This document shows positions 7,347-16,302 of a DNA stretch of 64,000 bases, in pieces (position 1 is the first letter of the stretch; every line of letters starts with the position of its first letter). Made by a program: the position numbers and the translations under genes. Source of the stretch: Agrobacterium tumefaciens. GTDB taxonomy: Bacteria; Pseudomonadota; Alphaproteobacteria; Rhizobiales; Rhizobiaceae. The notes under the pieces are model-generated. The model saw only the letters and a list, made by a program, of their open reading frames with translations, was not told where the DNA came from and did no database searches. Location of the stretch: positions 248,001 to 312,000 of the forward strand of contig JAGIAH010000004.1 of the NCBI GenBank assembly GCA_017744915.1, in the 5' to 3' direction.

Positions 7347-8774
7347 CTATCCTGAAATACCGTACCACCAGGTGGCGATCCCCAGAAAGGCGAAAAAGCC
7401 GACAATATCGGTCACTGCCGTCACGAACACCGCCGATGAAACGGCGGGGTCGGCTCCAAATTTGTCGAGAACCAGCGGAATGAGAATGCCGGCGAGCGCT
7501 GCCGCCAGCATATTGAGACACATGGCCGTGGCGATGATGCCGCCAATATGGATATCCTGAAACCAGATACCGGCAACGACGCCGATGGCACAGCCGAACA
7601 GCATGCCGTTCAAGATGCCCACCCCCGCCTCACGCCGGATGATGCGGGCGGCATTGTGAATATCGAGGCTTTTGGTGGCGAGCGCCCGCACCGAGACGGT
7701 CATGGTCTGCGATCCCGCATTGCCGCCCATGCCGGCAACAGCCGGCATCAGGATCGCCAGCGCGATAATCTGCTGGATCGTCGCATCGAACAGGCTGATG
7801 ACCGAGGCCGACAGAAAGGCAGTAAGGAGGTTGACGGCAAGCCAAGGCACGCGCGAGCGCGAGGTGCTGACGATACTGTCCGACAATTCTTCGTCACCCA
7901 CACCGCCGAGGCGCAGCAGATCCTCCTCCGCCTCTTCCTGAATGACGTCAACCACGTCATCGATGGTGAGCACACCGACCAGCCGGCCGTTATCGTCGAC
8001 CACGGCGGCGGAGAGAAGGTCGTATTGTTCGAAAAGCTGCGCCGCCTCTTCCTGGTCCATCTCGGCCGGAATGGAGTGGTTGGTCTCGTGCATGATCGTT
8101 TCGATCTTCACCTGACGCTTGGCGCGCAGCACCTTGTCGAGATCGAGCGCACCGACCAGCTTGAAGGTGGGATCGATGACGAAAATCTGCGTGAAGGAAT
8201 CGGGCAATTCCTCCTCCTCGCGCAGATAATCGATGGTCTGCCCCACGGTCCAGAACGGCGGCACGGCGACGAATTCCGTCTGCATGCGGCGACCGGCCGA
8301 GCTTTCGGGATAATCCAGCGCCCGCATGAGCCGCACGCGTTCGGTAAAGGGCAGCTGCGAGAGAATATCCTCGCGGTCCTCGTCGTCGAGGTCCTCGAGA
8401 ATATAGACCGCATCGTCCGAATCGAGTTCGCCGATACCGGCGGCGATCTGCTCGTTCGACATCTGGTCGACGATGTCGAGGCGGATGCCCTCATCCACCT
8501 CGGTCAGCGCCGTCATATCGAAATCAGAACCGAGAAGCCTGACCAGCGCGTGGCGCTGTTCCGGCAGGATGGATTCGAGCACGTCGCCGAGTTCCGACTC
8601 ATGCAGCCGGGCCACATTTTTGCGCAGGAAGAGCAGGTCGCGGTCGGCGATCGCCGCCCCCACCATGGTCAGGAAATCGGAGCGGACGGACCCATCCTCG
8701 GCGTAGATATCGGAGGGTGCCTCTGTCGGCTTCACGTCCTCGGGCGCGACAGGATCGTCGTCACGGTCTGTCAT
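7347..8774 (-). CDS. mgtE: MgtE-type magnesium transporter/channel
   Basis: 475 residues, standard for MgtE. Order: MgtE N-domain (about 40-160, superhelix with SDDAVYILEDLDDEDREDIL), a pair of CBS domains (about 160-285, including VDDNGRLVGVLTIDDVVDVI), the plug helix, then five membrane helices (about 310-470) with the pore-lining MPAVAGMGGNAGSQT. Cytosolic domains sense Mg2+ and gate the channel. The merR gene follows 42 bases downstream on the same strand. I searched the upstream gap for an M-box leader and saw none. Confidence 0.95.
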   Translation of the reverse strand: MTDRDDDPVAPEDVKPTEAPSDIYAEDGSVRSDFLTMVGAAIADRDLLFLRKNVARLHESELGDVLESILPEQRHALVRLLGSDFDMTALTEVDEGIRLDIVDQMSNEQIAAGIGELDSDDAVYILEDLDDEDREDILSQLPFTERVRLMRALDYPESSAGRRMQTEFVAVPPFWTVGQTIDYLREEEELPDSFTQIFVIDPTFKLVGALDLDKVLRAKRQVKIETIMHETNHSIPAEMDQEEAAQLFEQYDLLSAAVVDDNGRLVGVLTIDDVVDVIQEEAEEDLLRLGGVGDEELSDSIVSTSRSRVPWLAVNLLTAFLSASVISLFDATIQQIIALAILMPAVAGMGGNAGSQTMTVSVRALATKSLDIHNAARIIRREAGVGILNGMLFGCAIGVVAGIWFQDIHIGGIIATAMCLNMLAAALAGILIPLVLDKFGADPAVSSAVFVTAVTDIVGFFAFLGIATWWYGISG

Positions 8775-9169
8775 CTGGCGTCCCCTCGTATTTCAAATGC
8801 CGCAGTGCACGGATGCGCAGGCAGAATGGCGTTAAAAGGTATATTGTCAACAACCGGATAGCGGCAAATAAACAAGCTCTCCGACTGCGACGAAAAATCC
8901 ATTCAACATTCCTCTTCCTCTTCGCCGGCGGGGCCTCGGCCAGCGGCTATAGGCATGTTTAGCCGATCTTTGCAGCCTGCTTTGCGACAACGCCTACCCC
9001 CTTTACGCCGTTCCCGTTTCAAATGTCGAACGGGCAAAGAAAGGTTTCGCCGCAATGCACAATTAAGACATTGACAGGCCGCCTGGAACGGCGCTTCTGA
9101 AGATGCATTTTGACAATCGGCAAACGCCGACAGCCAAGCACGAGAAGACAGTTTCCGGGAATCAGGACC
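8775..9169. other. 395-base divergent intergenic region, mgtE/YdeP-type gene
   Basis: Holds the promoters of two divergent units. On the minus strand TTGACA at 8850-8845 is a good -35 for mgtE but the -10 is poor. On the plus strand TTGACA at 9071-9076 lies 94 bases before the oxidoreductase start without a clear -10. No RNA structure, repeat or ORF with support was seen. Confidence 0.4.
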
Positions 9170-11473
9170 ATGAGCAAGACGGATTTCATTGGCAAGGCGT
9201 CGACCGCCGCAGGCGGCTGGGGCGCACTCAAAAGTGTCGGCAAACGCCTTCTGGAATCCGGGGCCCCGATTTCCGGCGCGCGCACCCTCCTGAAAACGAA
9301 CCAGCCGGATGGCTTCGATTGTCCCGGCTGCGCCTGGGGCGACCCCGAACATGGTTCCTCCTTCGAATTCTGCGAAAATGGCGTCAAGGCTGTCGCATGG
9401 GAAGCGACGGAAGCCCGCGTACCGCCGGATTTCTTTGCCAGCCACACGGTCTCCGAACTGCGTGGCTGGTCTGACTATGATCTGGAGAAGCAGGGTCGGC
9501 TTACCCATCCGATGCGTTATGACCGGACGAGCGACAAATATCTGCCCGTCTCCTGGGACGATGCCTTCGCGGAGATCGGCCGCATCCTCAACAGCCTCGA
9601 CAACCCGAACCGGGCGGAGTTCTATACCTCCGGCCGCGCCTCCAACGAGGCGGCTTTCCTTTATCAATTGATGGTGCGCCTCTATGGCACCAATAATTTC
9701 CCCGATTGCTCGAACATGTGCCACGAAGCGAGCGGCGTCGGCCTGAAGGCATCGATCGGCGTTGGCAAGGGCACCGTACTGCTCGAGGATTTCGAACAGA
9801 CGGACGCCATTTTCGTCATCGGGCAAAATCCCGGCACCAACCACCCCCGCATGCTGGGCGACCTGCGCCGTGCCGCCCTTCGCGGCGCCCGCATCGCCGT
9901 CTTCAACCCCATCCGCGAAAAGGGTCTGGAGCGCTTTGCCGACCCGCAGGACAAGGTGGAGATGATCACCGGCGGCAGTACTCGCATCGCCACCAATTAT
10001 TACCAGCCGCGCCAGGGCGGCGACATGGCGGCTGTGCGTGGCATGAGCAAGGCGGTCTTCGCCGCCGACGAAGCCGCAAGGGCGGCGGGCGAGCCCGCCA
10101 TCATCGATTACGACTTCCTCGCCGAACATGCGGCGGAGTTCGAGGCCTATCGCGCCGCCGTCGAAGCGACGAGCTGGGACAGCGTCCTCGACCAATCCGG
10201 CCTCACCCGTACGGAAATCGAGGAAGCCGCCCATATCTACATGAATGCCGGCTCCGTCATCGCCACCTGGGCCATGGGTGTTACCCAGCACCGCCATTCG
10301 GTCGTCATCGTCCGCGAAATCACCAATTTCATGCTGCTACGCGGCAATATCGGCCGTCCGGGCGCCGGCCTCTGCCCCGTGCGCGGCCATTCCAACGTGC
10401 AGGGCGACCGCACGGTCGGCATCGACGAAAAAGCCCCGCCCGCACTTCTCGACGCGCTGGAGAAGGAACTCGGCGTCCCCATGCCGCGCGAGCCCGGCCA
10501 CAATACCGTGGAGGCCGTGGCCGCCATGCTGGATGGCAAGGCCGAAACCTTCATCGCGCTCGGCGGTAATTTCATGCGGGCGACGCCCGACAGCCCGCTG
10601 ATCGTCAAGGCTTTCGAAAAGCAGAAGCTGACCGTCAACATCGCCACCAAGCTCAACCATTCGCATCTGGTGCCGGGCAAAACCTCCTTCGTGCTGCCCT
10701 GCCTCGGCCGAACGGAAATCGACCTCAATTCGGCGGACCGGCCGCAGATCGTGACCGTCGAGGATTCCATGAGCATGGTGCATGGTTCCGGTGGCATCAA
10801 TCCGCCGGCCTCGGATGCGCTGCGCTCGGAAGTTGCCATCATCGCCGGCATCGCCGAAGCGACGCTCGGCAATGCCCATGTGAACTGGAAAGCGCTCGCC
10901 GATGATTACGATCTCATCCGCGACATGATCGAGAGGGTCATTCCCGGCTTCGACAATTTCAACGAGCGCGTCCGCGTGCCACGCGGTTTTCATCTGCGTA
11001 ATGCGGCGGCGGAGCGGCAATGGGATACGCCGGCGAAAAAGGCGACGTTTTACACCGGCCCGCTGCCCGAACAGACCGAACACCAGCAGGCGCTCAGCCG
11101 CGACAATCTTTTCGTGCTGCAGACCTTCCGCAGCCACGATCAATACAACACCACGATCTACGGCATGGATGACCGCTATCGCGGCGTCTATGGCGAGCGC
11201 CACGTCATTTTCATGAACCCCAAGGACATGGAGGCGCTCGGCGCCCATTCGCGCCAGCGCGTCGATGTCATCGGCGAATATGGTGACGGCGTGGAGCGCA
11301 TCGCCAAAAACTTCCGGCTGGTGCCCTATAATATTCCGCGTGGCAGCATCGGCGGTTATTATCCGGAACTGAACGTGCTGGTGCCGCTGTCGAGCTATGG
11401 CGAGGGCAGCTTCACGCCGACATCGAAATCGGTGCTGGTTTCCGTCCGCCTGCTCGCCAATGCCGCCCCGTGA
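9170..11473 (+). CDS. FdhF/YdeP family molybdopterin oxidoreductase
   Basis: 767 residues, the usual YdeP length. N-terminal Cys cluster DGFDCPGCAWGDPE with C51, C54 and C68, characteristic of YdeP rather than the ferredoxin-like cluster of true formate dehydrogenases. The molybdopterin domain has FYTSGRASNEAAF and NMCHEASG, whose C184 aligns with the SeCys/Cys molybdenum ligand of FdhF. It ends with a molybdopterin dinucleotide-binding domain (RSHDQYNTTIYG, then NIPRGSIGGYYPE). The substrate of this group is not established; E. coli YdeP has been tied to acid resistance. ATG 9170 preferred over 9110 because AGGA lies just upstream. First gene of a three-gene operon. Confidence 0.9.
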   Translation: MSKTDFIGKASTAAGGWGALKSVGKRLLESGAPISGARTLLKTNQPDGFDCPGCAWGDPEHGSSFEFCENGVKAVAWEATEARVPPDFFASHTVSELRGWSDYDLEKQGRLTHPMRYDRTSDKYLPVSWDDAFAEIGRILNSLDNPNRAEFYTSGRASNEAAFLYQLMVRLYGTNNFPDCSNMCHEASGVGLKASIGVGKGTVLLEDFEQTDAIFVIGQNPGTNHPRMLGDLRRAALRGARIAVFNPIREKGLERFADPQDKVEMITGGSTRIATNYYQPRQGGDMAAVRGMSKAVFAADEAARAAGEPAIIDYDFLAEHAAEFEAYRAAVEATSWDSVLDQSGLTRTEIEEAAHIYMNAGSVIATWAMGVTQHRHSVVIVREITNFMLLRGNIGRPGAGLCPVRGHSNVQGDRTVGIDEKAPPALLDALEKELGVPMPREPGHNTVEAVAAMLDGKAETFIALGGNFMRATPDSPLIVKAFEKQKLTVNIATKLNHSHLVPGKTSFVLPCLGRTEIDLNSADRPQIVTVEDSMSMVHGSGGINPPASDALRSEVAIIAGIAEATLGNAHVNWKALADDYDLIRDMIERVIPGFDNFNERVRVPRGFHLRNAAAERQWDTPAKKATFYTGPLPEQTEHQQALSRDNLFVLQTFRSHDQYNTTIYGMDDRYRGVYGERHVIFMNPKDMEALGAHSRQRVDVIGEYGDGVERIAKNFRLVPYNIPRGSIGGYYPELNVLVPLSSYGEGSFTPTSKSVLVSVRLLANAAP

Positions 11474-11488
11474 ACGGGATGCCGCTTG

Positions 11489-11788
11489 ATGGATGAAAAG
11501 CAATCCGCAGCCGCTTTCATGGCTGCGGTGGCGAGAATTCAGGCATCGTCTCCAGCGCTGACGGCGACGGGTGCCGCCATCCTTCTCGCGGTGCATCTGA
11601 ATATCGCCACCGACAGCCGCAGCGTCGCCAATCGTCTGGGGCTTGCGCATGCCCTCGTTCTGCGCGAAATCACTGTGCTGTCGCCCGGCTTCCTGCGGGT
11701 GACGAAACGCGACGCCCGCACCCAGCGCAGCTTTCTGGAGGTGACCGGGGAAGGACAGGCGTTTGCCGCCGCCTCCTTGCCGGCTTGA
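11489..11788 (+). CDS. Small MarR-like winged-helix protein
   Basis: 99 residues. The second half, SVANRLGLAHALVLREITVL then FLRVTKRDARTQRSFLEVTGEGQAF, looks like the recognition helix and wing of a MarR-type domain (compare the DxRxxxLxLTxxG wing signature), but it lacks the long dimerisation helices of full MarR proteins. It begins 15 bases after the oxidoreductase stop and ends 17 bases before the deformylase-like start, so it belongs to their operon and could regulate it. ATG 11489 was chosen; an upstream TTG directly precedes it. Fold assignment is inference from pattern only. Confidence 0.65.
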   Translation: MDEKQSAAAFMAAVARIQASSPALTATGAAILLAVHLNIATDSRSVANRLGLAHALVLREITVLSPGFLRVTKRDARTQRSFLEVTGEGQAFAAASLPA

Positions 11789-11805
11789 AACGAACGGAGC
11801 ATTCC

Positions 11806-12300
11806 TTGGCAATCAGGCCGATCCTGCCCTACCCCCATCCCGGCCTGTCCGAAATCTGCGCGCCGGTGACGGCTTTTGACGATCATCTGCAGGAACTGGT
11901 CACGGACCTCATCGACACCATGCGCGCCGCCCCCGGCGTCGGCATCACCGCGGCCCATATCGGCGTGAAGCAGCGCGTCTTCGTGCTCGAACTGACGCCG
12001 GGAACCGTCCTGACCTACATCAACCCTGAAATCACCAGCCAGTCCCCGCAAACCATGCGGCATGTGGAAGGCAGTGTTTCCATGCCGGGCTTTACCGACG
12101 AGGTGGAACGGCCGTCCGGGATCGAAGTGCGGTTTCAGGACGTATCGGGTGCGGAACACAGCCAGACCGCCGAAGGATTTCACGCCATCTGCATCCAGCA
12201 CGAGATCGACCAGCTGGACGGCATTTTCTGGCTGAAGCGCCTCTCCAAGCTGAAACGCGACCGGCTGGTAAAAAAATGGGAAAAATCCCGAAAGCCGTGA
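11806..12300 (+). CDS. Peptide deformylase-like protein with altered metal-site residues
   Basis: 164 residues with clear peptide deformylase architecture, but all three motifs deviate. Motif 1 GVGITAAHIG has His51 where the Gln is normal; motif 2 EGSVS has Ser90 in place of the metal-ligand Cys; motif 3 HEIDQ keeps His132 and Glu133 but has Gln136 instead of the second His ligand. With two of three metal ligands gone it is unlikely to deformylate. Start: TTG 11806 has GGAG 8 bases upstream and gives MAIRPILPYPHPGL, a normal deformylase N-terminus; TTG 11785 would overlap the previous stop. Last gene of the oxidoreductase operon; converges on osmC with 3 bases between stops. Confidence 0.88.
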   Translation: MAIRPILPYPHPGLSEICAPVTAFDDHLQELVTDLIDTMRAAPGVGITAAHIGVKQRVFVLELTPGTVLTYINPEITSQSPQTMRHVEGSVSMPGFTDEVERPSGIEVRFQDVSGAEHSQTAEGFHAICIQHEIDQLDGIFWLKRLSKLKRDRLVKKWEKSRKP

Positions 12301-12303
12301 CGG

Positions 12304-12732
12304 TCAGCCGGTTATCGACAGCGCGAATTCCGCGTCGCCCTTCAGTGTATTGCTGACGGTGCAGATATCCTCCGCCGCATGGGCGATTGCAGTGCGGGTC
12401 GCCGCATCGAAATTCCCGGCAATCGCAATCCCGATATCGAAACGGATGATACGATAGGGTTCCACAGCGGATTTTTCACCGGAGACGTCAATGGCAGCAC
12501 CTTCGAATCGATCGAGCAGCCCCATGTGGCTTGCCGCGATACGGGCGCTGAGCGCCAGGCATGCGGCAAGCGACGCGTAAAGAAGATCGATCGGGTTGAA
12601 GCCTGGCTCCGACACACCGGTCACAATCTCCAGAGAGCCGCCGGTCACCGTCGAAACCAGCGGGCGACCAAGCCGCCCGACCTTCGCCGAAGCGCCGACC
12701 GGCCTCAATTTCACCTTCGCACCGTCAACCAT
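12304..12732 (-). CDS. OsmC family protein (thiol peroxidase-like)
   Basis: 142 residues, normal for OsmC/Ohr folds. The two redox Cys positions are present: AACLALSAR on the central helix and ICTVSNTLKG near the C-terminus. GFNPIDLLYASLAACL is the typical helix. Such proteins reduce organic or fatty acid hydroperoxides in the cytosol. ATG 12732 (MVDGAKVKLRPVG) is preferred to the upstream in-frame start at 12777 because GGATGTGAG precedes it and the extra 15 residues are not family-like. Monocistronic, convergent with the deformylase-like gene. Confidence 0.85.
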   Translation of the reverse strand: MVDGAKVKLRPVGASAKVGRLGRPLVSTVTGGSLEIVTGVSEPGFNPIDLLYASLAACLALSARIAASHMGLLDRFEGAAIDVSGEKSAVEPYRIIRFDIGIAIAGNFDAATRTAIAHAAEDICTVSNTLKGDAEFALSITG

Positions 12733-12852
12733 TCTCACATCCTGATTTAATCGCGCGCAACCGACCGCGTGGAACAAAAACCTGTCTGGCGCTTTTTACT
12801 CACACAACGGTGAACGACCGTTGAACCATTATTTTACAGGGAGCTGGGACAT

Positions 12853-13020
12853 ATGGTTACATCTACGCTCGTCAGCATTCTGATCACCTTCCTGGTGATC
12901 GTGCTCGTCTTGTGGCTCATCGCGCGACTGCCGGTCGGCGGCGGCGCGAAACAGATCGCACAGGTGATCGTCATCATCATCGGCATTATTTCGCTGCTGA
13001 AATATCTCGCCGTCTTCTGA
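12853..13020 (+). CDS. 55-residue two-helix membrane protein
   Basis: Encodes a very hydrophobic protein with two membrane helices (about 6-24 and 36-54) joined by a short loop ARLPVGGGAKQIAQ. GGGAGCTGGGAC ahead of the ATG provides a ribosome site, and a strong terminator follows at 13065. It resembles the short Thivi_2564-type membrane proteins in size and layout; function unknown. Confidence 0.75.
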   Translation: MVTSTLVSILITFLVIVLVLWLIARLPVGGGAKQIAQVIVIIIGIISLLKYLAVF

Positions 13021-13064
13021 TGTCCCGCTCGGTCGTGGTGACGATTTAAATACAGATGAAAACA

Positions 13065-13086
13065 GGCGGCGAAAGCCGCCTTTTTT
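13065..13086 (+). terminator. Intrinsic terminator after the 55-residue membrane protein
   Basis: Stem GGCGGC/GCCGCC with a GAAA tetraloop, followed by six T. Confidence 0.9.
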
Positions 13087-13112
13087 ATGCGCGGATATTG
13101 TCCGCCCCGTCG

Positions 13113-13556
13113 TTATTGACGGGGATCGAACTGATAGGCTTTTTTCAGGGTAATATCCCGAACGCTGCCTATGCCGAGAAACGGCGTATTCTCGGCGTCG
13201 AAAATCGCCCTGCCCTTTGCCAATATCCACCGGCTCGAACCATCCGGCAGATTGACCTTGTAACGCTGGTCGAAAAACACGCCGGTGGTGATACTGTCAA
13301 AAATCGCCTGCGCCACCTGCTCGCGCATTTCGGCGTCGATTCTTTCGAGAATTTCTTCGATCGTCACCCCGCGCGACGCAACCGGTTCGGAAAACCCATG
13401 ACATTCCGCGGTGACTGCATCCATGATCAGCCTGTTGTCGGAAATGCTCCACATGTAATAGCCAAGCGCATTGTCTGAATCCGTTTTGTCCCCCAGCACG
13501 AAAACCCCCAGACTTTTTTCCTGACAAAAGCTAACATCAGACCTCTCAGATTCCAC
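13113..13556 (-). CDS. Single-domain PAS protein
   Basis: 147 residues comprising one PAS domain (about 33-140) of the PAS_3 type: MWSISDNRLIMDAV opening strand, a helical centre, RYKVNLPDGSSRWILAKGRAIFD and the closing GIGSVRDITLKKA. There is no kinase, HTH, GGDEF or other output domain, so it must act in trans or bind a ligand on its own. The start is GTG at 13556 with AAGGGG immediately before it; spacing is short, so a GTG further in is possible. No operon partner. Confidence 0.75.
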   Translation of the reverse strand: MESERSDVSFCQEKSLGVFVLGDKTDSDNALGYYMWSISDNRLIMDAVTAECHGFSEPVASRGVTIEEILERIDAEMREQVAQAIFDSITTGVFFDQRYKVNLPDGSSRWILAKGRAIFDAENTPFLGIGSVRDITLKKAYQFDPRQ

Positions 13557-13734
13557 CCCTTGGTTTTATGGGGGAAAATGCCCGGCTACTGTAGCGTGCA
13601 TCGATATCCACCGAAATTTGATGATGATCGAATCCAACTAGCATCCCGAAATGAATGATAAATTCTGAAGAGGCATCGCAAAATCACTCGCCCGCGCCTA
13701 CATGGCTTGTGATGATATGTCGAAGGAGTTCAAC

Positions 13735-13896
13735 ATGGTGCGAGCCGCCCTCACTTTCGGATTGCTGACCGCAACCGTCTTACTAGCCGGGTGCCAGACT
13801 TGGCATAGTCCTTATCGTGGAACCGAGTGGCGCATGGATCAGGTGATGGATGGCGACCCCTACCGGGTCGGCGACGGGCAGCGCAACCGACGCTAG
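13735..13896 (+). CDS. Small lipoprotein, 53 residues
   Basis: MVRAALTFGLLTATVLLAGCQTW is a lipoprotein signal with lipobox LLAGC, so Cys20 would be lipidated. Only about 33 residues follow, polar and without a known domain. AAGGAGTTCAAC gives an excellent ribosome site for ATG 13735; the frame open to 13702 is ignored. Function unknown. Confidence 0.8.
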   Translation: MVRAALTFGLLTATVLLAGCQTWHSPYRGTEWRMDQVMDGDPYRVGDGQRNRR

Positions 13897-14060
13897 CCAC
13901 CCCGTTCATTCAATCAGGACGGCGGCAGGTCGACAATTTGCCGCCCTCACTTATCGCGCTCTGGCTGCGGGGTAAAACAGATCGACGTGACCCAGGTTAC
14001 ATCCAATTCGTTCCAACAACCCCGGGACAGAAAACAGAGAGAAAGCTAAACGACTGGCTA

Positions 14061-14089
14061 AAAAAGAAAAAACCCGCCGAAGCGGGTTT
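14061..14089 (-). terminator. Terminator of tRNA-Leu
   Basis: On the minus strand, AACCCGC/GCGGGTT stem with TTCG loop and a T-rich run, beginning 4 bases after the tRNA CCA end. Confidence 0.85.
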
Positions 14090-14092
14090 CTT

Positions 14093-14177
14093 TGGTGCGG
14101 TCGAGAAGACTCGAACTTCCACGGGTTGCCCCACAGCGACCTCAACGCTGCGCGTCTACCAATTCCGCCACGACCGC
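14093..14177 (-). tRNA. tRNA-Leu (anticodon GAG)
   Basis: 85 bases with encoded CCA. Acceptor GCGGTCG pairs with CGACCGC; D-arm TGGCGGAATTGGTAGAC, anticodon arm CAGCG-TTGAGGT-CGCTG giving anticodon GAG, a short variable arm stem typical of class II tRNA, and T-arm GTTCGAGTC. Reads CUC/CUU leucine codons. Confidence 0.95.
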
Positions 14178-14212
14178 ATCGTGGTAGGCGTCGACTTGCG
14201 CCGACGGGGGTG

Positions 14213-14241
14213 CATGTAGCAAAAGGATTTTGGGTGCACAA
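14213..14241 (-). promoter_or_regulatory. Possible promoter of tRNA-Leu
   Basis: Minus strand: TTGTGC (14241-14236), 17-base spacer, TACATG (14218-14213), placing the start about 28 bases before the tRNA. Confidence 0.4.
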
Positions 14242-14366
14242 GAGCGTCGTGACAGTTTTTTGAAATTAAAAATCGCACTGCACCATCCTATATGCAGGAA
14301 GCCCGGAAATGCTGGGGTTGCGGCCGTCTCGCCATTTTGCGAGAAGGCTGTGGAAAGGACTTTTTC

Positions 14367-15098
14367 ATGCTCACACGCACGGATATCGAGACAAATATGT
14401 TCCCCGCCGCCGGATCACCGCCCGTTCGCTGGCGAATCTCGGACGGCCTTGTCCCCTATGAGCAGGCGATAGAGGAGATGGAGCGGGAAGTCGCAGCCAT
14501 AGCCGCCGGCGAGGCCGACGAACTCGTCTGGCTTCTGGAGCATCCGCCGCTCTACACCGCCGGCACCAGCGCCGATTCCGCCGACCTCATCGAGCCGGAG
14601 CGTTTTCCGGTCTTCGCCACCGGTCGCGGCGGCGAATATACCTATCACGGACCGGGACAGCGGGTCGTCTACGTGATGCTCGACCTGAAACGTCGCCGGC
14701 AGGATGTCCGCGCTTATGTGGCGGCGCTCGAGGATGTCATCATCCGCACGCTCGACAAGATGAATGTGCGTGGCGAGCGGCGTGAGGATCGCGTCGGCGT
14801 TTGGGTCAGGCGGCCGGAAAAACCTCTCCTGCCGGATGGCGGCATGGCGGAAGACAAGATCGCAGCGCTCGGCATCCGCCTGCGCAAATGGGTGAGCTTT
14901 CACGGGCTGTCGATCAACGTCGATCCCGACCTCTCGCATTTCTCCGGCATCGTTCCCTGCGGCATCAGCGCCTATGGCGTTACCAGCCTTGTCGATCTCG
15001 GATTGCCGGTTATGATCGGCGACGTCGACGTTCTGCTGCGCGAGGCCTTCGAGGAGGTTTTTGGCCCGGCAGTGCCCGAAACCGGCGCAGGCGGCTGA
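14367..15098 (+). CDS. lipB: Octanoyl-[acyl-carrier protein]:protein N-octanoyltransferase
   Basis: 243 residues. LipB signatures in order: [33 protein letters not shown], then [22 protein letters not shown] and GIVPCGIS, carrying the catalytic Lys and Cys. It moves octanoate from acyl carrier protein to lipoyl domains, the first step of lipoate synthesis. The frame is open to 14292, but ATG 14367 has GGAAAGGAC as ribosome site and avoids an unusual Cys-rich extension. Monocistronic. Confidence 0.95.
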   Translation: MLTRTDIETNMFPAAGSPPVRWRISDGLVPYEQAIEEMEREVAAIAAGEADELVWLLEHPPLYTAGTSADSADLIEPERFPVFATGRGGEYTYHGPGQRVVYVMLDLKRRRQDVRAYVAALEDVIIRTLDKMNVRGERREDRVGVWVRRPEKPLLPDGGMAEDKIAALGIRLRKWVSFHGLSINVDPDLSHFSGIVPCGISAYGVTSLVDLGLPVMIGDVDVLLREAFEEVFGPAVPETGAGG

Positions 15099-15164
15099 TC
15101 CCACCGCAACCTTTGTCGCAGGCCGGTGTTTGATGCATCGATCACCACAAGAGGAGGAACGACC

Positions 15165-16232
15165 ATGTTCACTACTTCCGCTTATGCCTGCGATGACGGT
15201 TCTTCGCCGATGAAGCTCTCGACCATCAAGCGTCGCGATCCCGGCCCACGCGATGTCGAAATCGAGATCGAATTCTGTGGCGTCTGTCACTCGGATATCC
15301 ACACGGCCCGCAGCGAATGGCCGGGCTCCCTCTACCCCTGCGTCCCCGGTCACGAAATCGTCGGCCGGGTCGGGCGGGTGGGCTCGCAGGTTACCCGGTT
15401 CAAGACGGGTGACCGTGTCGGCGTCGGCTGCATCGTCGATAGCTGCCGGGAATGCGCAAGCTGCGCCGAGGGACTGGAGCAATATTGCGAAAACGGCATG
15501 ACCGGCACCTATAATTCGCCCGACAAGGCCATGGGCGGCGGCGCGCATACACTTGGCGGTTATTCCGCCCATGTGGTGGTGGATGACCGCTATGTGCTCA
15601 ATATTCCAGAAGGGCTCGACCCGGCGGCCGCAGCACCGCTGCTCTGCGCGGGAATCACCACCTATTCGCCGCTGCGCCACTGGAATGCCGGTCCCGGCAA
15701 GCGGATAGGCGTGGTTGGTCTCGGCGGCCTTGGCCATATGGCCGTCAAGCTCGCCAATGCCATGGGCGCGACCGTGGTGATGATCACCACATCGCCTGGC
15801 AAGGCGGAAGACGCCAGGAAGCTCGGCGCCCATGAGGTGATCGTTTCCCGCGATGCGGAGCAGATGAAGAAGGCCGCATCGAGCCTCGATCTCATCATCG
15901 ATGCTGTCGCCGCCGACCACGATATCAACGCTTATCTGGCGCTGCTGAAACGTGATGGCGCGCTGGTGCAGGTGGGCGCGCCGGAAAAACCGCTCTCGGT
16001 GATGGCCTTCAGCCTCATCCCCGGCCGCAAGACCTTTGCCGGCTCGATGATCGGTGGCATTCCCGAGACCCAGGAAATGCTGGATTTCTGCGCCGAAAAA
16101 GGCATCGCCGCCGAAATCGAGATGATCGATATCGATCAGATCAATGACGCTTATGAACGCATGATAAAAAGCGATGTGCGTTATCGTTTCGTCATTGATA
16201 TGAAGAGCCTGCCGCGCCAGAAAGCCGCCTGA
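15165..16232 (+). CDS. NAD(P)-dependent zinc alcohol dehydrogenase (YahK/AdhC-like)
   Basis: 355 residues of the medium-chain dehydrogenase family. Catalytic zinc ligands in FCGVCHSDIHTARSEW and GHEIVGRVGRVG; structural zinc site CRECASCAEGLEQYCENG with four Cys; dinucleotide fold GVVGLGGLGHMAVKLA. The YNSPDKAMGGGAHTLGGYS block is typical of the cinnamyl-alcohol/YahK group, which reduces aldehydes with NADPH. AGGAGGAACGACC is an ideal ribosome site for ATG 15165. A terminator follows. Confidence 0.92.
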   Translation: MFTTSAYACDDGSSPMKLSTIKRRDPGPRDVEIEIEFCGVCHSDIHTARSEWPGSLYPCVPGHEIVGRVGRVGSQVTRFKTGDRVGVGCIVDSCRECASCAEGLEQYCENGMTGTYNSPDKAMGGGAHTLGGYSAHVVVDDRYVLNIPEGLDPAAAAPLLCAGITTYSPLRHWNAGPGKRIGVVGLGGLGHMAVKLANAMGATVVMITTSPGKAEDARKLGAHEVIVSRDAEQMKKAASSLDLIIDAVAADHDINAYLALLKRDGALVQVGAPEKPLSVMAFSLIPGRKTFAGSMIGGIPETQEMLDFCAEKGIAAEIEMIDIDQINDAYERMIKSDVRYRFVIDMKSLPRQKAA

Positions 16233-16236
16233 CCTT

Positions 16237-16264
16237 AAAGGGGGCGCTTTCCGGCGTCCCCTTT
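16237..16264 (+). terminator. Intrinsic terminator after the alcohol dehydrogenase
   Basis: AAAGGGG/CCCCTTT outer stem extended by CGC/GCG around a short loop; T-rich 3' side. Confidence 0.7.
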
Positions 16265-16302
16265 CCTCGTTGGACCTTTCGGTCGAAAGCGCAGCCCCAC
16301 AC

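Noticed and set aside
8775-9169. M-box or other Mg2+ leader before mgtE
   Set aside because: No matching conserved blocks or long hairpins were found.
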